From Lachnospiraceae bacterium (lineage in GTDB: Bacteria; Bacillota; Clostridia; Lachnospirales; Lachnospiraceae): a stretch of 7,174 nt of DNA. The position numbers were made by a program, and so were the translations under genes. This document shows positions 1 to 6,324 of the stretch, one piece after another. The notes under the pieces were generated by a model. It was not told where the DNA came from. It saw only the letters and a list, made by a program, of their open reading frames with translations, and did no database searches. Positions within the stretch are counted from its first letter, which is position 1. The number at the start of each line of letters is the position of its first letter. The stretch covers positions 1-7,174 of the forward strand of contig JAILPU010000326.1 in the NCBI GenBank assembly GCA_024699395.1. The letters are read 5' to 3'.

Positions 1-1290
1 CACAAGAAAAATGTGGATATAAACGGCAAAAAATATTATGTATGTTATGTTCCTGTGTACGGTGAAAATAATGTTTTTTGGGGAATGGCTTTTGCGGGAA
101 CGCCTAATGAGAAGGTGGAGAAAACCATTTCTTCCATTATCAAAAGAATAATAATCTCGGCGGTTATCCTTGTTATCCTCTGCGGAATACTTCTTGTTAT
201 AGTTGCGAGAAGAGTGACAAAACCTGTCAATAACGCCATAAAGAGTGTGGAAAAGATTTCACAGGGCGAGCTTAATACCGAAATTGATACAAGCGCTGCA
301 CTTAGTGATACCAAACTTTTGACCGAGAGTGTATTGAGTTTAAGAGAAAACCTGTCCAACATAGTTGCCAACATAATGGATAACAGTGTTGTGCTTAATG
401 ACAATATGGATAATATCTCGGACAATATCTCCGCATGTAAGGAAGAGACCTCCAGTATTGTGGATGCTGTTTCCGGTTTGTCCAGCGGAGCCAGGGATAT
501 GGCTGAAAGCGTTCAGACCTGTGCCGAGAAGATGAGTGATATGGGAAGCGATATCGATATAATCGCTGATCTTACCCAAAGGACAAGTCAGAATGCCCGT
601 ACCATTACTTCCATAAGCGATTCCGCTCAGGAAAGCTTAAACAGTCTTATAGAAGCCAACAAATCTACGATACAGGTTTCCAAGGAAGTTGCCGACGGAA
701 TCCTTGACGCAAGCAATACCATCAATGAAATCAATAAGGTTACAAAGGTTATAACAGATATCGCGAGCCAGACAACATTACTTGCACTTAATGCTTCCAT
801 CGAGGCGGCGAGAGCCGGTGAAGCCGGAAGAGGCTTTGCGGTTGTTGCCGAGGAGATAAGCGGACTGGCTACTCAATCCGATGCCAGTGCCAAGGAGATC
901 AGGGATATTGTTTTAAGTATTGTTGAAACCTCCGATAAGAACGTGGCTCTTGCCGATAAGATAAGAACTTCCATAGAAGAGGAAGGAAATGTTTTAGGAG
1001 ATGTGAGAGAGAGCTTTGGCAAGGTTAATGAGTGTGTAACCGTAACCAATGAAAGTATTGATGAGATGGCGAATAAGATATCCGATCTTAATTCAAATAA
1101 GGTTAATGTATTGGACGAGATAACCACACTGTCCAGTATTTCACAGGAAAATGTGGCAAGTGCTCAGGAAACCAATGAGAGCTGCGAGAAGTTAAACAGC
1201 AATATACAGGAAATTGACCACATGACGGTAGGCACGAGAAGTATTTCCACAGACTTAAGAGAAAACGTGGATTATTTTAAGCTTTCATAG
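1..1290 (+). CDS. Methyl-accepting chemotaxis protein, 3' part (5' end outside window)
   Basis: Transmembrane chemoreceptor that passes a ligand signal through HAMP and a coiled-coil stalk to CheA/CheW. The frame is open from base 1 to the TAG at 1288-1290 (429 codons), so the GTG at 13 is not taken as the start. Counting from the codon at 13: residues 1-35 look like the end of an extracellular Cache-type sensor ([10 protein letters not shown], then [10 protein letters not shown]); 45-65 is the second membrane helix; about 66-117 is HAMP, with the expected TKP proline at 71. The rest is the methyl-accepting signalling domain. Its hairpin tip lies at about 247-285 and carries the near-invariant [20 protein letters not shown] and [10 protein letters not shown] pairs near 378-388 ([14 protein letters not shown]) resemble a C-terminal methylation helix. 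There is no C-terminal NWETF-like CheR tether. The ligand cannot be told because most of the sensor is outside the window. A terminator follows, so it probably ends its transcript. Confidence 0.95.
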   Translation, partial: HKKNVDINGKKYYVCYVPVYGENNVFWGMAFAGTPNEKVEKTISSIIKRIIISAVILVILCGILLVIVARRVTKPVNNAIKSVEKISQGELNTEIDTSAALSDTKLLTESVLSLRENLSNIVANIMDNSVVLNDNMDNISDNISACKEETSSIVDAVSGLSSGARDMAESVQTCAEKMSDMGSDIDIIADLTQRTSQNARTITSISDSAQESLNSLIEANKSTIQVSKEVADGILDASNTINEINKVTKVITDIASQTTLLALNASIEAARAGEAGRGFAVVAEEISGLATQSDASAKEIRDIVLSIVETSDKNVALADKIRTSIEEEGNVLGDVRESFGKVNECVTVTNESIDEMANKISDLNSNKVNVLDEITTLSSISQENVASAQETNESCEKLNSNIQEIDHMTVGTRSISTDLRENVDYFKLS

Positions 1291-1292
1291 CA

Positions 1293-1321
1293 GTGAACAA
1301 TTTTGTAGTTCACCTCCTTTC
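1293..1321 (+). other. Inverted repeat plus anti-Shine-Dalgarno-like tract in the MCP 3' UTR
   Basis: GTGAAC at 1293-1298 and GTTCAC at 1308-1313 are perfect inverted arms around a 9-nt spacer, starting 3 nt after the MCP stop codon. The right arm runs into TCACCTCCTTTC (1310-1321), which matches the 12-nt core of the 16S rRNA 3' end that binds Shine-Dalgarno sequences. On the opposite strand it reads as an optimal Shine-Dalgarno, but no ORF longer than a few codons follows. The match is visible in the sequence; any function is inference. Confidence 0.4.
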
Positions 1322-1367
1322 AATCAGCCCTTTGGTGCAGGAATGTGCCAAAGGGTTGATTTATTTA
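1322..1367 (+). terminator. Rho-independent terminator after the chemoreceptor gene
   Basis: AATCAGCCCTTTGG (1322-1335) pairs with CCAAAGGGTTGATT (1348-1361) over 14 bp with one G-U pair and a 12-nt loop. A short T-rich tail, TATTTA, follows. The stem is strong and the U-tract modest. It lies about 30 nt past the MCP stop codon and should separate that transcript from the downstream membrane protein gene. Confidence 0.8.
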
Positions 1368-1410
1368 GGCTGCATGAGGCACCGAAATGCTGTAAGTGGC
1401 ATTCTTTTTA

Positions 1411-1439
1411 TTGAATTATATATTTACCTTATGTATGAT
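1411..1439 (+). promoter_or_regulatory. Candidate SigA-type promoter for the GT-C gene
   Basis: TTGAAT (1411-1416; 4/6 to the -35 consensus), a 17-bp spacer, and TATGAT (1434-1439; 5/6 to the -10 consensus). Transcription would start near 1446. This would give a leader of about 330 nt that includes the whole 26-bp tandem array before the ATG at 1775. I found no better promoter between the array and the gene; TTGCAA at 1718 lacks a good -10. Confidence 0.5.
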
Positions 1440-1505
1440 TATGTAAGTGTGGCAGATATAGATAAATGACACGGGGATTTGCAGATGTTAATTTTAGTAT
1501 TTGCT

Positions 1506-1713
1506 GAACATATGACAACACAGTGTTTGTTGAGTTGGTGACAGTACAGTGTTCATTGAACACACGACAACACAGTGTTTGTTGAGTTGGTGACAGTACA
1601 GTGTTCATTGAGCATAGGACAACATAGTGTTCATTGAGTATGTGATGGTACAGAGCCCATTGAATATACGACAATACAGTGTTCACCGGGGTTGCGACAA
1701 AATCGGGATTGTT
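1506..1713. repeat. Tandem array of 26-bp units organised as 52-bp dimers
   Basis: Seven clear head-to-tail 26-bp units start at 1506, 1532, 1558, 1584, 1610, 1636 and 1662. A degenerate eighth runs 1688-1713, and a half-matching remnant lies just before 1506. Most units contain ACAGTGTT. Two types alternate: odd units carry GACAAYAYAG and even units carry GAYRGTACAG, so the real period is 52 bp. Units 2 and 4 are identical, and units 1 and 3 differ at 2 of 26 positions. Copies decay toward the 3' end. There are no spacers. Odd units contain the near-palindrome AACACAGTGTT, and the junction of units 2 and 3 forms GTGTTC-ATT-GAACAC (1549-1563). The array sits in the predicted 5' leader of the downstream gene. 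Confidence 0.9.
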
Positions 1714-1743
1714 TAGATTGCAACGTTAAAGCGGTTATTGGGG

Positions 1744-1766
1744 AATTTTGTTAGCAAAATTTGGAG
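1744..1766 (+). promoter_or_regulatory. Perfect inverted repeat abutting the RBS of the GT-C gene
   Basis: AATTTTG (1744-1750), loop TTAG, CAAAATT (1755-1761): a perfect 7-bp stem with a 4-nt loop. It ends 1 nt before the Shine-Dalgarno GGAG (1763-1766), which lies 8 nt before the ATG at 1775. Being AT-only apart from one G-C pair, it may serve as an operator or as a weak translational hairpin. No T-tract follows, so it is not a terminator. Confidence 0.45.
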
Positions 1767-1774
1767 CATAACAA

Positions 1775-3496
1775 ATGGTTGAGAATAAAAATACGGGAAA
1801 ATTATATAAAGTCCTGATGATATTAATGGTGGTGGGGAGCATTGCCGCCATGCTTAAGCTTATTTTTGTGGGCTTTTGTCAGGATGAAGAATATCAGATT
1901 GTAATGGCTTACAGGAGAGCTATGGGGGATGTCATGTTTAAAACCATGTGGGAACCCCATCAGATGAGCTCCTTCTTTAATGCGCCCCTTATAAAGCTTT
2001 TTATGATGTTAAGTGGGGGAACTGACGGACTTGTCATTTTTTTGAGAATATGCGGTACCCTCTTTCACATTGGAGTCACCGTCTTTGTGAACAGGGTTCT
2101 TAAGAACTTTTTTGATAAAAAGGAAAGCTTTCTCATAACCCTTGTTTATTTCAATATTTCCGTGGGACTTTTTGCAACGGCGGAATATTCCAATCTTTTA
2201 TTCTGGTGCATGAGCCTTACGGTGGGGCTGATGATCTTAGCTTTTAGGAGAAAAGAGGAGGGAAAGAGCTTTTTATTATATCTTGTTCTTTCGGGAATAA
2301 CCTTTTCTCTTGCGGTGCTGGCTTTTCCCATGATGGTGATTTTGGCTCCCTTTATTGCAATTTGTGTTGTGAAAGCTTTTGATAAGAAAAGGATTTTAGC
2401 TTTTATGGCCCTTTCTGTCCCCTGCGTTCTAATGGGAAGTTTTTATGTGGGATATCATATTTTAGAGGCGGGGAGTGCAACTTTTTTTAAATCCATAACA
2501 AAGATAACCTCGGGAGACCCCACCCATCTTGTGCAGGAGGGGGATTACTGGATATCAAAGATTATGCCGGTAATTAAGGACACCCTTTTGTTCGGCGGGA
2601 TTGGGTTGGCAATTATCCTTATAGTATTTGCCGGTTTCAGATTTTTAAAGAAAGATGATAAAAACTCGTTAACCGAAATATTTGGTCTGTCCCTTTGCAT
2701 TTCCATGGTATTGACGGCGGGCTACTGGTTTGTGTTTAAAACAGGATATGAGTGCGGCCAGATTTATATTCCGGTTTTATTTATAACGCTGCTTATTATT
2801 AATTTAAAAAGAGAGAAGAAGCACAGGTTTTATATAAACCTTATCCTCACAGTGGCGTTTTTTGCCATTATATCCGGGGAGATGCTTTCCAATATGGAAT
2901 TTAATATGAAATTTCCCCACGGGGCATATCTTATTCCTGCTTTTCTCGCTGTTCTTCTCAAGGACTCTCAAGATTCCCATGACAAAAAGAGAGAGGCATT
3001 TGCAACGGGGATACTAATCTTCGTATGTTTCTTCTTTATTTTTGCAAAGGGATTTATGTTGAGGACGGGGATTGGACCCAATAATATAACCTGTGTGAGA
3101 AACGTAACCCGCACCGGTCCCGCAAAGGGTATTTTCACCGATTATATGGGGGCTTTTATAATGGATGCGGACTATGCCGAATGGAAGGATCATGTTAACG
3201 AAGGGGATAAGGTTCTTATCGTAACCAACACACTTCAGTCCAATGTGCTTATTTCCTACATGTATGAGAATGTTACCATATCCCATTATTCCATGCTCAA
3301 TCCCTTCGCATACAACGAGATGCTTCTTGAATACTGGAAGGAATATCCCGAGAGGTATCCCGATGTGATCGTGTGCGATTGCTGGTACGGAGATCTTTTA
3401 CTGGACAAGGACAGCTGGATATATAACTATATAGAAAATGAATTTGCTTATACCAATGTGACAGACGGAAAATATCTAAGGTATTACCGCCGTTAA
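1775..3496 (+). CDS. Polytopic membrane protein, probable GT-C family glycosyltransferase
   Basis: 573 residues. The start is fixed by GGAG at 1763-1766 and an in-frame TAA at 1769-1771. I count about 12-13 hydrophobic segments, near residues 13-33, 84-106, 118-135, 139-157, 166-200, 206-228, 269-289, 302-322, 328-344, 353-370, 382-396 and 409-428. A hydrophilic domain of about 145 residues follows. The first external loop starts with an acidic cluster, QDEEYQ (D37, E38, E39), and continues with EPHQMSSFFNAPL (60-72). This is the place and style of the catalytic acidic loop of GT-C enzymes such as PMT/ArnT-like proteins, which use polyprenyl-phosphate sugars outside the membrane. The C-terminal domain (GDKVLIVTN, PDVIVCDCWYGD) resembles the soluble tail of that superfamily. 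Acceptor and sugar cannot be told. No partner gene is adjacent; it stands alone with its own long leader. Confidence 0.65.
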   Translation: MVENKNTGKLYKVLMILMVVGSIAAMLKLIFVGFCQDEEYQIVMAYRRAMGDVMFKTMWEPHQMSSFFNAPLIKLFMMLSGGTDGLVIFLRICGTLFHIGVTVFVNRVLKNFFDKKESFLITLVYFNISVGLFATAEYSNLLFWCMSLTVGLMILAFRRKEEGKSFLLYLVLSGITFSLAVLAFPMMVILAPFIAICVVKAFDKKRILAFMALSVPCVLMGSFYVGYHILEAGSATFFKSITKITSGDPTHLVQEGDYWISKIMPVIKDTLLFGGIGLAIILIVFAGFRFLKKDDKNSLTEIFGLSLCISMVLTAGYWFVFKTGYECGQIYIPVLFITLLIINLKREKKHRFYINLILTVAFFAIISGEMLSNMEFNMKFPHGAYLIPAFLAVLLKDSQDSHDKKREAFATGILIFVCFFFIFAKGFMLRTGIGPNNITCVRNVTRTGPAKGIFTDYMGAFIMDADYAEWKDHVNEGDKVLIVTNTLQSNVLISYMYENVTISHYSMLNPFAYNEMLLEYWKEYPERYPDVIVCDCWYGDLLLDKDSWIYNYIENEFAYTNVTDGKYLRYYRR

Positions 3497-3644
3497 ATTG
3501 TGGGTTGTTTTGATTCCCAAGATATATCCCTCTGCCGGGCACAAGTGATTTTCGTCGTTTAATATGGAACTGTTAATCCATCGCGTCATTGAGAATTTCG
3601 GAATCACCTGTGGTAATAAAACCATATGCCGATTTGAATAGTTG
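3497..3644. other. Gene-free stretch with no strong feature
   Basis: No plausible ORF with an RBS on either strand. There is only a weak ATGGA/TCCAT hairpin (from about 3563) without a T-tract, and a poor promoter-like pair (TTGAGA at 3589, GGTAAT at 3612). No convincing terminator lies directly behind the GT-C gene. The first strong one is the hairpin ending at 3755, which may also serve that gene. The rest of the gap to 3975 is described in separate entries. Confidence 0.5.
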
Positions 3645-3673
3645 TTGCCTATTTGTGATGATTCTTGTATAAT
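3645..3673 (+). promoter_or_regulatory. Near-consensus promoter in front of the candidate small RNA
   Basis: TTGCCT (3645-3650; 4/6), a spacer of exactly 17 bp, and TATAAT (3668-3673; 6/6). The predicted start is near 3680. No same-strand protein gene follows until surE at 4688, and thrH lies between on the other strand. The only thing this promoter directly serves is the hairpin at 3684-3755. Confidence 0.6.
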
Positions 3674-3679
3674 CCTTTA

Positions 3680-3755
3680 CGAAGGGTCTTCTTCATGATT
3701 GGGTTAATTACACATACTTCTCTCTAACTCAATTGTGATAGAAGATTCTTTTTTT
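3680..3755 (+). ncRNA. Candidate small RNA of about 75 nt: long hairpin ending in U7
   Basis: Starting at the predicted transcription start, GGGTCTTCT (3684-3692) pairs with AGAAGATTC (3740-3748). TCATGATTGGGTTA (3693-3706) pairs with TAACTCAATTGTGA (3725-3738). Together they give about 23 bp including several G-U pairs, with one bulged T at 3739. An 18-nt loop (3707-3724, pyrimidine-rich at its 3' side: ACTTCTCTC) caps the stem, and seven T follow (3749-3755). Promoter, hairpin and U-tract make a complete minimal transcription unit. The loop could be a seed for target pairing. Alternative: the hairpin is simply the terminator of the GT-C gene, 190 nt beyond its stop codon, and the promoter match is chance. 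The opposing strand has no U-tract at this stem. I do not recognise an RNA family. Confidence 0.45.
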
Positions 3756-3806
3756 ATGTGTTGAAACACTAACAGGCGTTCCATGAACAAATAAGAAAGT
3801 GCTCTG

Positions 3807-3840
3807 AAACAAAAATCGCATGGATTTTCATCCATGCGAT
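3807..3840 (-). terminator. Rho-independent terminator of thrH
   Basis: ATCGCATGGAT (3815-3825) and ATCCATGCGAT (3830-3840) form a perfect 11-bp stem with a 4-nt loop. Read on the minus strand, the stem is followed by TTTTTGTTT (complement of 3806-3814). On the plus strand the stem is followed by ATGAAG, so it acts in the thrH direction. It leaves a thrH 3' UTR of about 165 nt that contains the twin repeats, and it keeps the thrH transcript from entering the small RNA locus ending at 3755. Confidence 0.85.
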
Positions 3841-3860
3841 ATGAAGTACAACCGTATGTA

Positions 3861-3951
3861 TAGCATGTTCACCGCAAGTAATCGGTGCAGATGCTCAAAA
3901 CAACGATATATATCATGTTCACCGTAATTAATCGGTGCGTCTGATTAAAAC
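3861..3951. repeat. Two 41-bp direct repeats, each with an internal inverted repeat
   Basis: 3861-3901 and 3911-3951 align without gaps at 33 of 41 positions, with a period of 50 bp. Both share CATGTTCACCG and TAATCGGTGC. In each, CACCG and CGGTG are perfect arms around an 8-nt centre (CAAGTAAT in the first, TAATTAAT in the second). Outer flanks can also pair: GCAT/ATGC in copy 1 and ATCA/TGAT in copy 2, the positions being shifted by one. The pair lies between the thrH stop codon and its terminator, so it would be transcribed in the thrH 3' UTR. It could be a tandem protein-binding site or a tandem RNA hairpin. Confidence 0.75.
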
Positions 3952-3975
3952 CATGTGCAGCTTTCGTAGCAGATA

Positions 3976-4575
3976 TTACATTGCTGCCTTGATAGCTTCA
4001 AGGAGCTCATCATATGTCTCAAAAGCCTTGAGCTCGGGGTTATCCTTTTTGATGGCATCGGTACTCTTAAAGAGGAAACCGGCCTTACTTGCCTTGATCA
4101 TGGCAAGATCGTTATGGCTGTCGCCGGAAGCGATTGTCTCGTAACCTATGGACTGAAGAGCTTTTACAGTGGTGAGCTTGGACTGGGGACAACGCATTTT
4201 GAAACCGGTTATCTCCCCTGACTCACTTACTTCAAGGCTGTTACAGAAAATGGTGGGCCATCCCAACTTCTCCATTAAAGGAGTTGCAAACTGGGTGAAG
4301 GTATCACTTATAATAATGACCTGGGTCATGGCGCGGAGCTTATCAAGGAATTCCTTTGCTCCGGGAATGGGATCGATCTTTTTGATGGTATCCTGAATCT
4401 CTTTAAGGCCGAGACCGTGCTCCTTAAGGATGCCTATACGCCATTTCATTAATTTATCATAATCGGGCTCATCCCTGGTGGTGCGCTTGAGCTCGGGGAT
4501 ATTGGAAGCTTCTGCGAAAGCAATCCAGATTTCGGGAACCAGTACTCCTTCAAGATCTAAACAAACGATATTCAT
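3976..4575 (-). CDS. thrH: ThrH-type HAD phosphoserine phosphatase / homoserine phosphotransferase
   Basis: 199 residues, cytoplasmic HAD-superfamily enzyme. ThrH of Pseudomonas dephosphorylates phosphoserine and can pass the phosphoryl group to homoserine, linking serine and threonine synthesis. From memory this protein resembles it from the first residue: CLDLEGVLVPEIWIAFAE (5-22) and TTRDEPDYDKLMKWR (32-46) are hallmarks of the ThrH group. HAD motif I has nucleophile D7 and, as in ThrH, E9 in place of the usual second Asp. Motif II is S90 in IIISDTF, motif III a lysine near K133, and motif IV GDSHND (151-156). The length fits a minimal ThrH of about 200 residues. The start is supported by GGAGGG 5 nt upstream. 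The gene is monocistronic, divergent from surE and convergent with the GT-C gene. Whether the phosphotransferase activity holds here is inference; phosphoserine phosphatase is the safer call. Confidence 0.9.
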   Translation of the reverse strand: MNIVCLDLEGVLVPEIWIAFAEASNIPELKRTTRDEPDYDKLMKWRIGILKEHGLGLKEIQDTIKKIDPIPGAKEFLDKLRAMTQVIIISDTFTQFATPLMEKLGWPTIFCNSLEVSESGEITGFKMRCPQSKLTTVKALQSIGYETIASGDSHNDLAMIKASKAGFLFKSTDAIKKDNPELKAFETYDELLEAIKAAM

Positions 4576-4619
4576 TATGACCCTCCGTTAAAAAACATAT
4601 TAGTAATCAAACACTCTGA

Positions 4620-4648
4620 ATTATATTAAAAAGAAAATAGTTTGTAAA
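4620..4648 (-). promoter_or_regulatory. Strong SigA-type promoter of thrH
   Basis: Read on the minus strand: TTTACA (complement of 4643-4648; 5/6 to the -35), a 17-bp spacer, and TATAAT (complement of 4620-4625; 6/6). The start would be near 4613, giving a 5' UTR of about 38 nt with GGAGGG (4581-4586) before the ATG at 4575. This is the best promoter match in the window. On the plus strand the same 112-bp gap shows no comparable promoter for surE. Confidence 0.8.
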
Positions 4649-4687
4649 GAAAAAGGTTAAAGAGAAGGGATAGAGAAAGGTTACAGG

Positions 4688-5401
4688 ATGAGAAAAATAC
4701 TTATAACCAACGACGACGGAATAGATTCCGACGGACTTATGAGGCTTGCAAAATGTGCCGCAAATTACGGAAGGGTGTGGATTGTTGCCCCCGACGGACA
4801 AAGAAGCGCCATGTCCCACAGCATAACTCTCAGGCATCCCTTCGATCTTAAGAAGGTGGACTACCCCGTAGAGGGGGTCTGCGCCTACAGCTGTACCGGA
4901 ACCCCTGCAGATTGCGTGAGGGTCGGGGTGTTAAATATTGTTCCCGAAAAGCCGGATGTGATTTTTGCGGGAATCAATGCGGGGTATAACTGTGCAACCG
5001 ATATACAGTATTCGGCGACTTTGGGAGCTGCCTTTGAGGGCCTTTTTCAGGGAATTCCCTCCTTTGCCTTCTCCGAGGGCATTCACGGAAGGTGCGATGC
5101 CACCGACGAGTATCTGTCTACGGTGATGGAGGAGCTGTTAAAAAAAGAATTTGAGCCGGATTTTATCTGGAATGTAAATTTTCCCATGTGTGAAATGAAG
5201 GATTTCAAGGGAATAAGATGGAATACAAAGGTGTCAAAGAAATGTACTTTTGAAGATACCTATACTGAAGAGACGCTGGAGGACGGGACTATCAGGATGG
5301 TGGTTCACGGGGAGCCCGCTTTTATTGCGGAAGAGGGAACGGATTACAAGGCACTTCTTGAAGGATATATATCGGTAGGAAAGGTTGAAAACATATGTTA
5401 G
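4688..5401 (+). CDS. surE: 5'/3'-nucleotidase SurE
   Basis: 237 residues. Metal-dependent cytosolic phosphatase acting on nucleoside 5'- and 3'-monophosphates, and in some bacteria on short polyphosphate. Family motifs are in order: ILITNDDGIDSDGL (4-17) with metal ligands D9 and D10; VAPDGQRSAMSHSIT (33-47) with S40; GTPADCVRVG (71-80); FAGINAGYNCATDIQYSAT (93-111) with ligand N97; and the C-terminal TDYKALLEGYISV (218-230). All four expected metal-site residues are present. The protein stops soon after the last motif, lacking the longer C-terminal tail of the E. coli protein. The start is supported by AAAGG (4676-4680), 7 nt upstream. The stop codon overlaps the start of the next gene by 7 nt, so the two are probably one operon. 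No clear promoter is visible in the short gap to thrH. Confidence 0.95.
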   Translation: MRKILITNDDGIDSDGLMRLAKCAANYGRVWIVAPDGQRSAMSHSITLRHPFDLKKVDYPVEGVCAYSCTGTPADCVRVGVLNIVPEKPDVIFAGINAGYNCATDIQYSATLGAAFEGLFQGIPSFAFSEGIHGRCDATDEYLSTVMEELLKKEFEPDFIWNVNFPMCEMKDFKGIRWNTKVSKKCTFEDTYTEETLEDGTIRMVVHGEPAFIAEEGTDYKALLEGYISVGKVENIC

Positions 5402-6324
5402 ACAGTTTTTACACAGTGGGAAGTCAGGTTTTTATCCTGTTTATACTTATAGCTTTGGGATTTCTTGGCTGTAAAAAGGGAATCATCAAAAAAGAGGGTG
5501 TGGGCACCATAACGGATATTATGCTGTATCTTGTCACGCCCTGTGTAATAATCAACTCCTTCCAAAAAGATTATAACGCTTCTTTGCTTAAAGGGCTTGT
5601 GACAGCTTTTTTGTCGGCGATAATGACTCATGTTATTGCTATTGTGCTGTCCAAGATATTTATACGGTCAAAAGAAGATGACAAACGCGTCATATTTAGA
5701 TTCGGTGTTGTTTTTTCCAATTGCGGTTTTATGGCATTGCCTCTTTTGGAGGCGTTACTTGGCGGGGAAGGAGTATTTTACGGAGCGGCGTATGTTGCGG
5801 TCTTTAATGTATGCGTCTGGACTTACGGAATATTCTTGATGGACAGGGACTGTAAGAAGATCTCTTTTAAAAAGGCATTTTTAAATCCCGGAGTGCTGCC
5901 CGTTATTGTGGGATTGATCTTTTTCTTTACGGGGATAAAGCTTCCGGAGATTGTATTAAGCCCCATGAAATATCTGGCGGCCCTTAATACTCCGGTACCC
6001 ATGCTGATAATCGGTTACAATATCGCAGGTCTTAATATCTCCAAGGCATTGAAAGATGTGGATGAATACAAGATGCTTTTGTTAAGGCTTATTGTTACGC
6101 CCCTTATTACCTTCGGTATTTTGTACGCAATAGGTATTCGGGGAAATCTTCTCGTATCCTGCGTGGTATCGGCGTCTGCGCCCGTGGCCGCAACGGGAAC
6201 TATGTTCAGCGTAAAATATAAGAGAGACGCTGTGTTGTCCGCTGAGACTGTGGCCATATCCACACTGTTGTCGGTTCTCACCATGACCCTTGTGGTGGGC
6301 ATCGCATATACGGTGGCTTTCTGA
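5395..6324 (+). CDS. AEC (auxin efflux carrier) family transporter
   Basis: 309 residues, inner-membrane secondary carrier. Bacterial AEC members export or exchange organic anions such as malate and malonate, or amino acids. I see about ten hydrophobic segments, around 9-25, 40-56, 66-90, 102-119, 127-148, 165-183, 196-216, 225-247, 252-271 and 283-306. This fits the two five-helix halves of the fold. Family-like features are LVTPCVIINSF (46-56) in the second helix, SNCGFMALPLLEALLGGEG (108-126), NPGVLPVIVG (164-173) and ASAPVAATGTMFSVKY (260-275) near the second-half crossover. The ATG lies inside the surE 3' end, 10 nt after an AGGAAAGG sequence (5377-5384), so translational coupling to surE is likely. 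Substrate cannot be told. No strong terminator follows, so read-through toward the thioesterase gene is possible. Confidence 0.9.
   Translation: MLDSFYTVGSQVFILFILIALGFLGCKKGIIKKEGVGTITDIMLYLVTPCVIINSFQKDYNASLLKGLVTAFLSAIMTHVIAIVLSKIFIRSKEDDKRVIFRFGVVFSNCGFMALPLLEALLGGEGVFYGAAYVAVFNVCVWTYGIFLMDRDCKKISFKKAFLNPGVLPVIVGLIFFFTGIKLPEIVLSPMKYLAALNTPVPMLIIGYNIAGLNISKALKDVDEYKMLLLRLIVTPLITFGILYAIGIRGNLLVSCVVSASAPVAATGTMFSVKYKRDAVLSAETVAISTLLSVLTMTLVVGIAYTVAF

Noticed and set aside
13..1290. Complete chemoreceptor gene starting at the GTG at 13
   Set aside because: The frame is open to base 1, no RBS precedes the GTG, and the protein would begin inside a Cache domain. The gene is cut by the window edge.
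1429..1686. 85-aa minus-strand ORF with an apparent 26-residue periodicity (NTVLS repeated)
   Set aside because: The periodicity is a by-product of three 26-bp DNA units equalling 26 codons. Its start would be GTG with no Shine-Dalgarno, and homologous units are read in three different frames.
1681..1688. 8-mer GTTCACCG shared with both 3' UTR repeats (3867, 3917)
   Set aside because: At 1681 it is not followed by the CGGTG arm. An 8-base match in 7 kb is not enough to call a third site.
1506..1713. CRISPR array
   Set aside because: The 26-bp units are directly contiguous with no unique spacers, and no cas genes are nearby. It is a tandem repeat.
4588..4687. Plus-strand promoter for surE
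   Set aside because: TATATT at 4622-4627 has no acceptable -35 at 16-18 bp. The good elements in this gap point to thrH. The surE promoter was not identified.
4607..4837. 76-aa minus-strand ORF overlapping the start of surE
   Set aside because: It lies antisense to the highly conserved SurE N-terminus and across the thrH promoter, with no family resemblance. It is a shadow frame.
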